45,256 bases of DNA from Acidobacteriota bacterium (GTDB lineage Bacteria > Acidobacteriota > Thermoanaerobaculia > UBA5066), in contig JAKLER010000003.1 in the NCBI GenBank assembly GCA_022711615.1, positions 1-45,256 on the forward strand. The letters are read 5' to 3'. The position numbers were made by a program, and so were the translations under genes. The notes beneath the pieces were generated by a model. The model did no database searches. It saw only the letters and a list, made by a program, of their open reading frames with translations, and was not told where the DNA came from. The first letter of the stretch is position 1. Every line of letters starts with the position of its first letter. Positions 34,234-43,318 of this stretch are shown here, one piece after another.

Positions 34234-35922
34234 ATGCGCGCCGACGTCCCGGGGGCCCACGCGCTCCTCGCGACGCTCGACCCGGCCTCGGCCGGGAATG
34301 CCCTACTCGAGCCGGTCCTCGAAGCGCTCCTGAAGGGAGCCGGGGGCTCCCGGGGCCTCGCGGTCGACGCGGGAGCCCGATGCCACCCCGCCGCCCGCGG
34401 CCTCGACCCTCTCCCGTCGGAGCTCGCGGAGCTTTCCTCGGGCCTCGCGAAGGGGGGCGCTCCCGGGGCGAGCCGCGGCCCGGAGCTCCTCGTCCGGATC
34501 TTCGGGACGGAGCCGCCCGAGGGAGAGCCGCCGTTCGACCCGCGGGTCGTTCCGCTGACCGTGGGCGACGAGACGCTCGCCTGGGTCGCCCTCGAGCGCT
34601 CCCCGGCCGACCCGGTCGGATTCGCCTCCGTCGCCGCGCACGCGGCATCCCTCCTCGCCTGGGTGCGGATGTCGGAGAAGGTCCGCGAAGCGGACTTCGA
34701 GCTGAAGTACCGGGTCTGGGAGCTCGAGAGCATCTACGACGTCGGCCTCTCCATCGCGAGGACGCTGGACCTCGAGTCGCTCGCCGACGAGATCCTGATG
34801 AAGTCGGTCTCTCTCCTGAATGCGCGGAGCGGGACGCTCGTCGTCCGGCCCGGCGGCCCGGCGGATGGCGGGAACGCCGTCTTCGTCCGGAGCTTCGGGA
34901 CCCCGCTCGTGGAGCCGGGCTCGGTGGAGGAGCCCGACGGCGCCGTCCTGGTCTGCAACCGGCGCGAAGACCGGCCGGCGTCCCTTGCGGGCGCTCCGGC
35001 CGAGAAGCTCCTGGCGGTCCCGATCTCCTCGGAAGGGCGCCCGCTGGGGCTCCTCGTCGTCGCCGACAAGGAGAACCGGCAGGGAGGGATCGACGACTTC
35101 GGCCCGGCGGACGTGCGGATCCTCTCGCTCTTCGGGAACCAGGCCGCGATCGCGCTCGAGAACGCTCGCCTGCACCGCGAGGCGGTCGAGAAGGAGAAGA
35201 TGGAGCGCGAGATCGAGATCGCCGCCTCCATCCAGCGGGCGATCCTCCCGACGACGCTCCCGGCCGTCTCCGGCATCCTGATCGCCGCCGGGAACCGGCC
35301 GACCCGGCAGGTCGGAGGCGACTTCTACGACGTCTACCCGCTCCCGGACGGACGCGTCGCGTTCTGCGTGGCCGACGTCGCCGGGAAGGGGATCCCCGCG
35401 GCGCTCCTCGTCTCGACGGTCCACGCCTGCATCCACCTTCTCGTCGAGGCGGGGTCGTCCGACCTGACGGCGCTCGTCGCCCGGACGAACCGCCATCTCG
35501 CCCGCTTCTCCTCGACGCGGAAGTTCGTGACGCTCTTCATCGCGGTCTATGACCCGTCGGACCGGAGCCTCCGCTACGTGAACGCGGGGCACAACCCCGG
35601 TATCCGGATCTCGGCGGCCGGTACGGAGCTCCTGCCGAGCGGCGGCGTCCCGATCGGGATGTTCGAGTCGGCGACGCAGGCCGAGAGCCGGCTCGTCCTC
35701 GCCCCGGGGGACCTCGTCGTCCTCTACTCCGACGGGATCACGGAGGCGGTCGACGCGAAGGACGAGGAGTTCGGGATGGAGCGGCTCACGCGCCTCCTCG
35801 AGTCGGGGCGTGCGCTGCCGCCGAACGTGCTGAAGGACCGGATCTTCGCCGCGGTCGAGAGCTTCACGCGCGGCGTCGCGCAGTACGACGACCAGACGGT
35901 CCTCGTCGCCCGGCCGACCTGA
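34234..35922 (+). CDS. GAF-domain SpoIIE-type protein phosphatase
   Basis: A 562-residue cytoplasmic phosphatase. Residues 1-155 are not recognised. A GAF-like domain covers about 165-315, and a short coiled coil (AVEKEKMEREIEIAASIQRA) connects it to the SpoIIE domain (about 330-562). Phosphatase motifs are complete: QVGGDFYDVYPLPDG, VADVAGKGIPAALLVS, VNAGHNPGI, LYSDGITEAVDAKD and QYDDQTVLVA. It likely dephosphorylates the STAS protein encoded 9 bp upstream when the GAF domain senses its ligand. The ATG at 34234 lies closely behind the STAS stop, which fits one operon. Confidence 0.9.
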   Translation: MRADVPGAHALLATLDPASAGNALLEPVLEALLKGAGGSRGLAVDAGARCHPAARGLDPLPSELAELSSGLAKGGAPGASRGPELLVRIFGTEPPEGEPPFDPRVVPLTVGDETLAWVALERSPADPVGFASVAAHAASLLAWVRMSEKVREADFELKYRVWELESIYDVGLSIARTLDLESLADEILMKSVSLLNARSGTLVVRPGGPADGGNAVFVRSFGTPLVEPGSVEEPDGAVLVCNRREDRPASLAGAPAEKLLAVPISSEGRPLGLLVVADKENRQGGIDDFGPADVRILSLFGNQAAIALENARLHREAVEKEKMEREIEIAASIQRAILPTTLPAVSGILIAAGNRPTRQVGGDFYDVYPLPDGRVAFCVADVAGKGIPAALLVSTVHACIHLLVEAGSSDLTALVARTNRHLARFSSTRKFVTLFIAVYDPSDRSLRYVNAGHNPGIRISAAGTELLPSGGVPIGMFESATQAESRLVLAPGDLVVLYSDGITEAVDAKDEEFGMERLTRLLESGRALPPNVLKDRIFAAVESFTRGVAQYDDQTVLVARPT

Positions 35923-36002
35923 GCTGCGGGGGCGCCGCCCGCGGGTCGGCGCGCCTGAGGCCATTCTCCGTTTCAGGACGGCCGGGGCGGCACGGCGCTC
36001 GC

Positions 36003-36008
36003 TAGAAT
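36003..36008 (+). promoter_or_regulatory. -10-like hexamer TAGAAT, probable leaderless start
   Basis: TAGAAT ends 8 nt before GTG 36017. The spacer GGCCCCTC contains no ribosome site and no -35 hexamer is seen in the preceding 40 bp. Confidence 0.5.
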
Positions 36009-36016
36009 GGCCCCTC

Positions 36017-36781
36017 GTGAGGACGTCGCACGCATCGCCGGCCCGAGGGTGGAGAATCGGGAGCGTGGTGGCCCTCCTCGGCGGGCTCCTCGGCTCGGGG
36101 TGCCCCGGATCGACCAGCGGCCCCGACCCGACGGCCCGTGCACGTGCGGGAATGGTCGATCGCCAGATCGTCGCCCGGGGCGTGAAGGACGACCGCGTCC
36201 TCGCGGTGCTCCGGGAGGTCCCGAGGCACCTCTTCGTCCCGCCGGACCAGGCGGCGCAGGCCTACGAGGACCATCCGCTCCCGATCGGGAGCGGCCAGAC
36301 CATCTCCCAGCCCTACGTCGTGGCCTTCATGAGCGAGCAGCTCCGGCTCACCGGGACGGAGAAGGTCCTGGAGATCGGGACCGGCTCCGGCTACCAGACC
36401 GCCGTCCTCTCGCGCCTCGCCGCCCGCGTCTTCACGATCGAGATCCGGCCGGAGCTCGCCGAGCAGGCGGCGGCGCGCCTGAAGGAATTCGGGGCGGAGA
36501 ACGTCGAGCTGCGCGCGGGGGACGGCTTTTTCGGCTGGCCGGAGGAGGCCCCGTTCGACGCGATCCTGGTGACGGCGGCCCCGGAGAAGGTCCCCGAGCC
36601 GCTCGTCGCCCAGCTGGCGCCGGGCGGGCGAATGGTGATCCCTGTCGGCGGCTTCTACCAGGAGCTGAAGGTCCTCGAGCGGACGCCGGACGGGATCCGG
36701 GAGACGAGCGTCCTGCCGGTCCGGTTCGTCCCGTTCGTCGGAGAGGCCGAGCGGCACCGCGAGGGAGAGGGCGAGCGTTGA
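36017..36781 (+). CDS. pcm: exported L-isoaspartate O-methyltransferase
   Basis: A 254-residue protein that methylates isoaspartyl residues to start repair of damaged proteins. The family core begins near residue 44: MVDRQIVARGVKDDRVL, RHLFVP, then AYEDHPLPIGSGQTISQPY and the SAM loop VLEIGTGSGYQTAVL. An extra N-terminus (1-40) has Arg residues, a hydrophobic run and LLGSGCPGS, an imperfect lipobox. This suggests export or a lipoprotein, unlike the cytoplasmic enzyme of E. coli. The GTG at 36017 is supported by TAGAAT 8 nt upstream. An internal start at the methionine near residue 46 would remove the export signal and is the main alternative. Confidence 0.88.
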   Translation: MRTSHASPARGWRIGSVVALLGGLLGSGCPGSTSGPDPTARARAGMVDRQIVARGVKDDRVLAVLREVPRHLFVPPDQAAQAYEDHPLPIGSGQTISQPYVVAFMSEQLRLTGTEKVLEIGTGSGYQTAVLSRLAARVFTIEIRPELAEQAAARLKEFGAENVELRAGDGFFGWPEEAPFDAILVTAAPEKVPEPLVAQLAPGGRMVIPVGGFYQELKVLERTPDGIRETSVLPVRFVPFVGEAERHREGEGER

Positions 36782-36828
36782 GCCCGACGCTCCCTCCGCC
36801 CGCGGCGTCACGATAGTCTCGTCCGAGC

Positions 36829-39800
36829 ATGCGCGCACCGATCGCAGCCCTCGCGGCGCTGGGCCTCCTCGCCGGCGCGCAGGCTTCGAGCGTCCGCGGG
36901 GAGGTCGACCTCGCCCGCCCCTCGGTCGCGACGTACGGCGAGCGCGACGGACTCCCGCAGGGGACGATTCACGCGATCGCCTTCGACAGCCGCGGCTACC
37001 TCTGGGTCGGCACGCAGGACGGCGCGGCGCGGTTCGACGGCCGGATCTGGTCCCCGCTCGACATGCCCGACCGGGCGGTGTCGAACTACGTGCGGGCCGT
37101 CGTCGGCACGCGGGACGGGAGCCTCTGGTTCGGCCGCGAGGAGGGAGGCGTCGTCAGGCAGCGGGACGGCGTGACCGACGTCTTCGACGGTGCCGCCGGA
37201 CTCCCGTTCGGCCGGGTCAACCATCTCCTCGAGGCGGCGGACGGGACGCTCTGGGCGGCGACCCACGGCGGCGGCGTCGCCCGCTTCGACGGGACGAGGT
37301 TCGAGCCGGTCGGGACCGGGCTTCCCGATCCGAGGGTCTGGAGCCTCCTGGAGCGGCACGACGCCTCGGGTACGTCACGCATCGTCGCGGCGTGCGAAGG
37401 GGGCGTCGCGGAGCTGGGCGACGGGGGGCGCTTCGCGCCGATCGACCTCGGCGTGTCGCTCTCCGGGTTCAGCGCGAACGCGCTCCTCGAGACGGACGAC
37501 GGCGGCGAGCGTTCGCTCTGGGTCGGGACGTTCGGAGCCGGCCTCTTCCGCGTCCGCGCGGGGAGCGTCACGCGATTCGGACCCGAGGAGGGCCTCGGGA
37601 GCCGGTTCGTCACGAGCCTCGCGGCGACCGGCCCCCGTGGCTCGGAGACGGTCTGGGTCGGCACGCGCGACGCGGGCCTCTACCGGCTGCGGGGACGCGC
37701 GTTCGAGCCCGTGGCGCTGGGGGCGGGTCCGCTCTCGATCTACGCGCTGGCCGCGGGCGGCGCCGGAGCGCCGGAGACGCTCTGGGTCGGAACGCGCCTC
37801 TCCGGGCTTCACCGCGTCGAGCCGACGCCCTGGGCGCCGTTCGACGAAGACTCGGGCCTCCCGGGCGACCAGGTCTTCTCTTTCCTCGAGACCCGCGGCC
37901 CGGGGGGCGGGCCGGGGGTCTGGATCGGCACGAGCCGCGGGGCCGCCCTCCTTCGCGGGGGACAGCTCTCGGTGAGCGGGCCGGCGTCGGCGCTGCCCGC
38001 CGGCGAGGTCCGCTCGTTCGCCGAGGTTCGCGGCCCGGGAGAGGCGTCGGAGCTCTGGGCGAGCCTGACCGGGGCAGGGATCTTTCGCCGGGAGGGAACA
38101 CGATGGCGACCGATCGAGGCGCGGCCCGCGTTCCGCTCCGACGACGCGAGCGTCCTCCTCGCCACGCGGGACGAAGCGGGACGCCCCGTCGTCTGGGCCG
38201 GGAGCGAGAGGTCCGGGCTCGGCCGCTTCGCGGCGGGCCGCTGGACGACGCTCGGGGAGGGGGACGGGCTCCCGGCCCGCTCCGTCCTCTCGCTCCTCGA
38301 GACCCGGAGCCCTCCCGGGAGGACCCTCTGGGTCGGGACGCGCGGGGGCGGCCTCGCGGAGGTCTCGGGAGGCCGGGTCGCGAGGGTCCACGACCGGACG
38401 AGCGGACTTCCGAACAACGTCGTCCTCGCGCTCGCCGAGGTGGCGTTGCCGGGCGGCCTGCGCGAGCTCTGGGTCGGGACGCGCGGCGGCCTCGCGCGCC
38501 GGAGCCTCGACGACCCCGACGCGGGGTGGTCGATCCTCACCACGGAGAGCCGGCCCCCGCTCCCGAGCGACGTCGTCCTCTCGATCGCGCCGGTCCCCGG
38601 CGGCTCCGCCTTCCTCGGTACGAGCAGGGGCGTCGCGCGCCTCGAGCCGGCCCGGTCGGGCGGCGGGCTCGAGGTCTCCACGTTCGGCACGAACGAAGGC
38701 CTGCCGAGCGCCGCCTGCAACCAGGGGAGCCTCGTCGACGGGGCCGGCCGCGTCTGGATCTCGACGGCCGCAGGCGCGGCGATCTTCGATCCGGCCCGGG
38801 CCCGGGCGGCGAAGCCGGCTCCCCGCCCGCTCGTCCTCGAGCGTTTCGTCGCCGGCGGCGCCGCGCGCCCCGGCGAGGGGGAGGTGACCCTCCGGCGGCG
38901 AGAGGCCGACGTCGCCTTCGAGTACGCGCTCCTCGCCTATCACGGCCAGTCGCTCGTCCGCTACCGGACGCAGCTCGTCGGGCGGGAAGCCGCGCCGACG
39001 GAGTGGACGACGGCGCACCGCCGCGAGTACACGAACCTCCCTCCCGGGGAGTACGTCTTCCGGGCCTGGGGGCGCGACGCCGACGCGACGGTCTCGGGCC
39101 CGCTGGAGGTTTCGTTCCGGGTGACCCAGCCCTTCTGGCGCCGCCCCGCCGCCCTCGTCCTCTGGTCGCTCCTCGCGGCGGCGCTCGGCCTGGCGGTCGT
39201 CCACCTGCGGGAGCGCCGGCTGCGACGGAAGGCGAGCGAGCTGGAGGCGGTCGTCCGCCTCCGGACCCGCGAGCTGGAGACGGCGCGGGACGCGGCGCAG
39301 GCAGCGATGGAGAGCAAGGCCCGCTTCCTCGCCCACATGAGCCACGAGGTGCGGACGCCGCTGAGCGCGGTCCTGGGCTACGCGGACCTCCTCGCGGAGG
39401 AGCTGCGGGAGCGCGGCGCCGACGACCTCCTCCCCGACGTCGAGAAGATCGAGCGGGCCGCCCGGCAGCAGCTCTCCCTCGTCAACGAGGCGCTCGACCT
39501 CTCGAAGCTCGAAGCCGGCGGCGCCGAGCTCCACCTGACCGAGTTCGACGCGGAAGCCCTCGTCCGCGAGGCGGCCGAGACCGCGTGGCCCCTCCTGAAG
39601 AAGGGGCGCAACCGCCTCGAGACCCGCGGCGTCGACGGCCTCGGGCGGGTCCTCTCCGACGAGGGGAAGCTCCGGCAGGTGCTCCTCAACCTCCTCTCGA
39701 ACGCCGCACGCTTCACGGAGGGGGGGACGGTTTCGGTGGAGGCCGCGATCGACGGGGGCTTCCTGACCATCCGCGTGGCCGACACCGGGATCGGGATGAC

Positions 39801-40014
39801 GCCCGAGCAGCGCCAGCGCATCTTCACCCCCTTCGCGCAGGCGAGCCCGGGGCACGCGGCGCGTTTCGGCGGGACCGGCCTCGGCCTCGTCATCTCGCGC
39901 GGCTACTGCGAGCTCCTGCACGGCTCGCTCGAGCTCACGAGCGAGGCGGGAAGGGGCTCGACCTTCACCGTGCGCGTACCGGCGCGGCTCGACAGGCGGA
40001 CCTCGGGGCGCTGA
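36829..40014 (+). CDS. two-component propeller / Y_Y_Y sensor histidine kinase
   Basis: A 1061-residue transmembrane histidine kinase. A signal peptide (1-23) precedes about 14 short propeller repeats with recurring LWVGT and GLP..V motifs (about 35-650). A Y_Y_Y-like beta domain follows (about 680-755, ending near TVSGPLEVSFRVTQPFWRRP), then one helix (about 763-783) and a coiled coil. The HisKA motif MSHEVRTPL lies near 836, and the ATPase domain has LLNLLSNAARF, DTGIGM and GGTGLGLVIS (about 930-1055). Unlike many relatives it carries no receiver or DNA-binding domain, so a separate response regulator outside the window is needed. In Bacteroidota such sensors often read polysaccharide fragments. 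TAGTCT (36814-36819) precedes the ATG by 9 nt. Confidence 0.9.
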   Translation: MRAPIAALAALGLLAGAQASSVRGEVDLARPSVATYGERDGLPQGTIHAIAFDSRGYLWVGTQDGAARFDGRIWSPLDMPDRAVSNYVRAVVGTRDGSLWFGREEGGVVRQRDGVTDVFDGAAGLPFGRVNHLLEAADGTLWAATHGGGVARFDGTRFEPVGTGLPDPRVWSLLERHDASGTSRIVAACEGGVAELGDGGRFAPIDLGVSLSGFSANALLETDDGGERSLWVGTFGAGLFRVRAGSVTRFGPEEGLGSRFVTSLAATGPRGSETVWVGTRDAGLYRLRGRAFEPVALGAGPLSIYALAAGGAGAPETLWVGTRLSGLHRVEPTPWAPFDEDSGLPGDQVFSFLETRGPGGGPGVWIGTSRGAALLRGGQLSVSGPASALPAGEVRSFAEVRGPGEASELWASLTGAGIFRREGTRWRPIEARPAFRSDDASVLLATRDEAGRPVVWAGSERSGLGRFAAGRWTTLGEGDGLPARSVLSLLETRSPPGRTLWVGTRGGGLAEVSGGRVARVHDRTSGLPNNVVLALAEVALPGGLRELWVGTRGGLARRSLDDPDAGWSILTTESRPPLPSDVVLSIAPVPGGSAFLGTSRGVARLEPARSGGGLEVSTFGTNEGLPSAACNQGSLVDGAGRVWISTAAGAAIFDPARARAAKPAPRPLVLERFVAGGAARPGEGEVTLRRREADVAFEYALLAYHGQSLVRYRTQLVGREAAPTEWTTAHRREYTNLPPGEYVFRAWGRDADATVSGPLEVSFRVTQPFWRRPAALVLWSLLAAALGLAVVHLRERRLRRKASELEAVVRLRTRELETARDAAQAAMESKARFLAHMSHEVRTPLSAVLGYADLLAEELRERGADDLLPDVEKIERAARQQLSLVNEALDLSKLEAGGAELHLTEFDAEALVREAAETAWPLLKKGRNRLETRGVDGLGRVLSDEGKLRQVLLNLLSNAARFTEGGTVSVEAAIDGGFLTIRVADTGIGMTPEQRQRIFTPFAQASPGHAARFGGTGLGLVISRGYCELLHGSLELTSEAGRGSTFTVRVPARLDRRTSGR

Positions 40015-40245
40015 GCCGGCGCCGGCGGGAGGACCGCCGGGCACCTCCGGCGCCTCCCGTTCGGGCTTGCGACGCCGCCCGATCGCGCTCATCGTTCCCC
40101 GATCGGGATACGAAGCGACGACGGCGTCTGGCGCCACCTCCTCGGGCTCGCGCGGCCCTACCGGGGCCGGTTCCTCGTCATCGCGGTCCTCGCGCTCCTC
40201 GGTACGGCGGCGGACCTCGTCGAGCCGCTCGTCTACCGCGCCGCG

Positions 40246-42270
40246 GTGAACGACGTCGCGGGGCTCTTCGTGTCTCGGGCGGGGGCCGGCGCCTCGTCCG
40301 GGCTCGAGGACGAGGAGGAGGCGGCGCCGCCGGCCAACGGCCCCCGGGCCGCTCCAGCCGCGGAGGGAGGCGCCCCCGCGCTCCTCGTCCCGACGCCCGT
40401 GCCGACCGCCGTCCCGACCGCGGGGAACGCCGGCGCGGCGACGGCAGGACGGCCGTCCGCCCACCGCCGCCACCGCCGGGCCGCGAGGCCCGGTGCGCCG
40501 GGGCCGAAGGCGACGGCCGCCCCGGCGCCGCCGCCCGCCCGCGAGCCGCACCGCTCCGACTACGTCGCCCCGCGGACGCCCGAGCAGGCGATCTCGACGC
40601 TCCTCGTCGCGGTCGGGCTCCTCCTCGTGACGGGGGTCCTCGGCTACGTCTTCTCGCTCGCGGCGGACAACCGCAGCACCGTCCTCGCGAGCCGGATCGA
40701 GGCGGACCTGATCCAGTCGACCTTCGGGCACGTCCTCCGCCTGCCGCTCGCGTTCTTCAGCCGCCGCGCGAGCGGCGGCCTCGCCAAGCAGATCGACCAG
40801 TCCGACCAGGTCGCACCGATCGTCACCGCCTTCGCGCAGGAGGTCGCGCCCGAGGCGATCCGGATGGCGGGCGTCTTCGCGATCATGGTCTGGCAGAGCG
40901 GCCGGCTCTCGATCGTCGCGCTCGCGCTCCTCCCGCTCTACCTCCTCCTCGCGGTCCGCTCCGCGCGCCGGCTCGAGTCCGGGCTCGACGGGTACTACGA
41001 GAAGTGGGAGGAGGTCTCCGCCCGGATCCAGGACGCGCTCGCGTCCGTCAAGACGGTGAAGCTCTCCGGGGCCGAGCCGCGCGAGGCCGAGAAGCTCCGC
41101 GGGTCCGCGACGCGGGCGTACGACGACTACCTCGCCCGCAACCGGCTCTCGAACCGCTATCTCCTCGGCGAGGTCGTCGTCTCCCACTTCAGCAAGGCGC
41201 TCGTCTTCGGGTACGGCGGATGGCTCGTCCTCGAGCGCCAGCTCACGCCGGGCGACGTCGTGATGTTCGTCGCCTATCTGGACCGGCTGTACGGGCCGAT
41301 CGACTCCTTGAGCAGCATGGCGGTCACGCTCCAGCAGCACGTCGCCTCGCTCCGCCGCGCCGTCCGGCTCCTGGAGACCGCGGGGGGAGAGGAGGGCGGG
41401 AGCGCCCTCGCGGCGGGACCCGGCGCGGTCGAGTTCCGCGACGTCCGCTTCGGCTACACGGAGGGCCGCGAGGTCCTCCGGGGCCTGAGCCTCACGCTCG
41501 CGCCGGGGACGGTCACGGCGCTCGCCGGGGCGTCCGGCGCGGGGAAGACGACGACCGCGGACCTCCTCCTGAAGCTCTATGAGCCGCAGTCCGGCGAGGT
41601 CCTCGTCGACGGCCAGCCCCTCTCGCGGCTCGACCCTTCGACCGTGCGCCGGGAGATCGGCGTCGTCGCCGCGGACGGGGCCGTCTTCCGGGGCTCCCTC
41701 GCGGACAACATCCGCTACAAGCGCCCCGACGCGACCGACGAGGAGGTGCGCTCGGCGGCGCTCGCGGCGGGGCTCGGACCGGCTCTCGAGAGGCTCCCGG
41801 AGGGGCTTCAGACGCCGATCGGGGAGCGGGGTGTCGGCCTCTCCGTCGGCGAGCGCCAGAGGCTCCAGCTCGCGCGCGTCCTCGTCTCGCGTCCGCGGAT
41901 CCTCGTCCTCGACGAGGCGACGGCGAACCTCGACGTCGAGACGGAGGCGGAGATCAAGCGCTCCCTCGCCCGGATCGAGCCGCAGCCGACCACGCTCCTC
42001 ATCGCGCACCGCTACGCGACGCTCCGCGACGCCGACCGGGTCGCCGTCCTCGACGGCGGGCGCGTCGTCGAGGAAGGGACGCCGGAGGAGCTCGCGGCGG
42101 CAGGAGGCTGGTTCGCCCGGCTCGCGTCGGTGAGCGACGACGGAGCGGCCCGGGTGGAGGGCGGGGCGTGCCCGGGTCCGGCCGACGCAGAGGACGGCGC
42201 GGAGGAGGAGGGCTCGGGAGAAGGCGACGAGGAGGCCGCTGCGGACGACGAAGGCTCGGTGGGGGTGTGA
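40246..42270 (+). CDS. ABC exporter (fused membrane and ATPase domains)
   Basis: A half-transporter of the ABCB/MsbA type, 674 residues from the first GTG. The protein clearly begins earlier: in the same frame 40108-40245 encodes SDDGVWRHLLGLARPYRGRF and a full first helix ending LGTAADLVEPLVYRAAVND. No ATG, GTG or TTG occurs in that frame after the previous stop at 40014. Between helix 1 and helix 2 sits a ~100-residue Ala/Pro-rich insertion. The ATPase has Walker A GASGAGKTT, signature LSVGERQRL (LSVGE instead of LSGGQ), Walker B ILVLDEATANLD and H-loop LIAHR. The C-terminus is a Glu/Asp-rich tail. The substrate is unknown. Confidence 0.85.
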   Translation: MNDVAGLFVSRAGAGASSGLEDEEEAAPPANGPRAAPAAEGGAPALLVPTPVPTAVPTAGNAGAATAGRPSAHRRHRRAARPGAPGPKATAAPAPPPAREPHRSDYVAPRTPEQAISTLLVAVGLLLVTGVLGYVFSLAADNRSTVLASRIEADLIQSTFGHVLRLPLAFFSRRASGGLAKQIDQSDQVAPIVTAFAQEVAPEAIRMAGVFAIMVWQSGRLSIVALALLPLYLLLAVRSARRLESGLDGYYEKWEEVSARIQDALASVKTVKLSGAEPREAEKLRGSATRAYDDYLARNRLSNRYLLGEVVVSHFSKALVFGYGGWLVLERQLTPGDVVMFVAYLDRLYGPIDSLSSMAVTLQQHVASLRRAVRLLETAGGEEGGSALAAGPGAVEFRDVRFGYTEGREVLRGLSLTLAPGTVTALAGASGAGKTTTADLLLKLYEPQSGEVLVDGQPLSRLDPSTVRREIGVVAADGAVFRGSLADNIRYKRPDATDEEVRSAALAAGLGPALERLPEGLQTPIGERGVGLSVGERQRLQLARVLVSRPRILVLDEATANLDVETEAEIKRSLARIEPQPTTLLIAHRYATLRDADRVAVLDGGRVVEEGTPEELAAAGGWFARLASVSDDGAARVEGGACPGPADAEDGAEEEGSGEGDEEAAADDEGSVGV

Positions 42271-42275
42271 GGCCG

Positions 42276-42297
42276 GCCGGGGGAGCCGGCCCCCGGC
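42276..42297. terminator. hairpin between convergent genes
   Basis: An 8-bp GC stem GCCGGGGG/CCCCCGGC (42276-42283 with 42290-42297) has a 6-nt loop, between the stops of the ABC exporter (42270) and the TPR gene (42320). A second pairing, GGCCGGC with GCCGGCC (42271-42277/42285-42291), competes with it. There is no U-tract. Confidence 0.5.
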
Positions 42298-42319
42298 GCC
42301 GGAAGCCCGAGCCGCGTCG

Positions 42320-43318
42320 TCAGCCGCGCGCCCCGGCGCGGCGCCCCTCCTCCCCGCCCGGCGGGTCGAGCGCGAGAAGCCGGCCGCGGACGGCGCGAGC
42401 CTCCTCCTTCCGGCTCGTCCGCTCGAGCTGCTCCGCGAGCGCGCGGAGGAGCTCCGGCTCGGACGGGTCGCACGCAGCCGCGCGCTCGAGCTCCGCCGTG
42501 GCGTCCGCGGGCCGCCCCGTCTCGCCGAGGAGGAGCGCGAGGTCGTAGTGGATCCATCCGTTCCGGCCGTCGAGGCGGAGCGCCCGCCGGTAGAACGACT
42601 CGGCCTCCGGCGCGCGCCCCCGGTCCCGGAGGAGGTTCCCGAGGCCGACGAGCGGCGCCGGGGAGCGCGGGTCGAGCCGCGCCGCCTCGCGGAGCCGCTC
42701 CTCCGCTTCCCGCCAGCGCTTCGCGGAGGCGAGGAATGTCCCGTACCCGTTCAGCGTCGCCGCCCGCTCGGGGACGTGTCCGGCGCCCTCCTGGAGCTTC
42801 AGGAGGTAGAGGAAGTCCGACTCCTCGAGCCCCTCCGGGTTCGCGGCGCCCCAGTCGGGGTCGGAGTCGACGGCCCTCACCTTCGCCTCGAGCCGCTCCT
42901 CGTCGACGTCCAGGCGCTTGTTCTCGGAGAGCTCGAAGGCTCGCCCGAACGACTCCTCGGCGAGCTTGTACTTCCCTTCCGCGACGAAGGCCCTCCCGAG
43001 GTCGACGTGCTTCTGCACGACGCGGCGCGCCTGGAAGCGATCCCACTGCTCCTCGATGGACGGGACGAGGAACGCGAGGACGACGACGAGCGCGCTGCTC
43101 GCGCCCGCGACGAAGGCGCTGAAGCGCTGCCAGCGTGTCGGCGCGGACTCCTCCTCCGGAGCCGCCTCCTCCCTCGCGATCGCGGCGATCTTCTCCCGCA
43201 CGCGCGGGTCGGCGAGGAGCCGCTCGAGCTCGGCGACGCCGGCGGGGCGCCCCGGCGCGGGAGCGTACGCGCCGGATCGTCCCGCGTCGGCGGGCGCGTC
43301 AGCTCCGGGCCGGTCCAT
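42320..43318 (-). CDS. membrane-anchored TPR protein
   Basis: A 332-residue protein. Residues 1-60 are polar and include ELERLLADPRVREKIAAIAR. One membrane helix (about 68-90, FVAGASSALVVVLAFLVPSI) is followed by tetratricopeptide repeats (about 105-320), for example YKLAEESFGRAFELSEN, WREAEERLREAARLDPRSPA and PEAESFYRRALRLDGRNGWI. It is a likely scaffold at the membrane. The ATG at 43318 lies within the end of the BON-domain ORF (20-nt overlap), consistent with a single minus-strand operon from 44344 down to here. Confidence 0.8.
   Translation of the reverse strand: MDRPGADAPADAGRSGAYAPAPGRPAGVAELERLLADPRVREKIAAIAREEAAPEEESAPTRWQRFSAFVAGASSALVVVLAFLVPSIEEQWDRFQARRVVQKHVDLGRAFVAEGKYKLAEESFGRAFELSENKRLDVDEERLEAKVRAVDSDPDWGAANPEGLEESDFLYLLKLQEGAGHVPERAATLNGYGTFLASAKRWREAEERLREAARLDPRSPAPLVGLGNLLRDRGRAPEAESFYRRALRLDGRNGWIHYDLALLLGETGRPADATAELERAAACDPSEPELLRALAEQLERTSRKEEARAVRGRLLALDPPGGEEGRRAGARG

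Noticed and set aside
37375-42009. Long open frames on both strands (1544 and 1396 codons) across the histidine kinase and ABC exporter
   Set aside because: Composition is charged and repetitive with no recognisable motifs, while the kinase and exporter frames show complete catalytic motifs.
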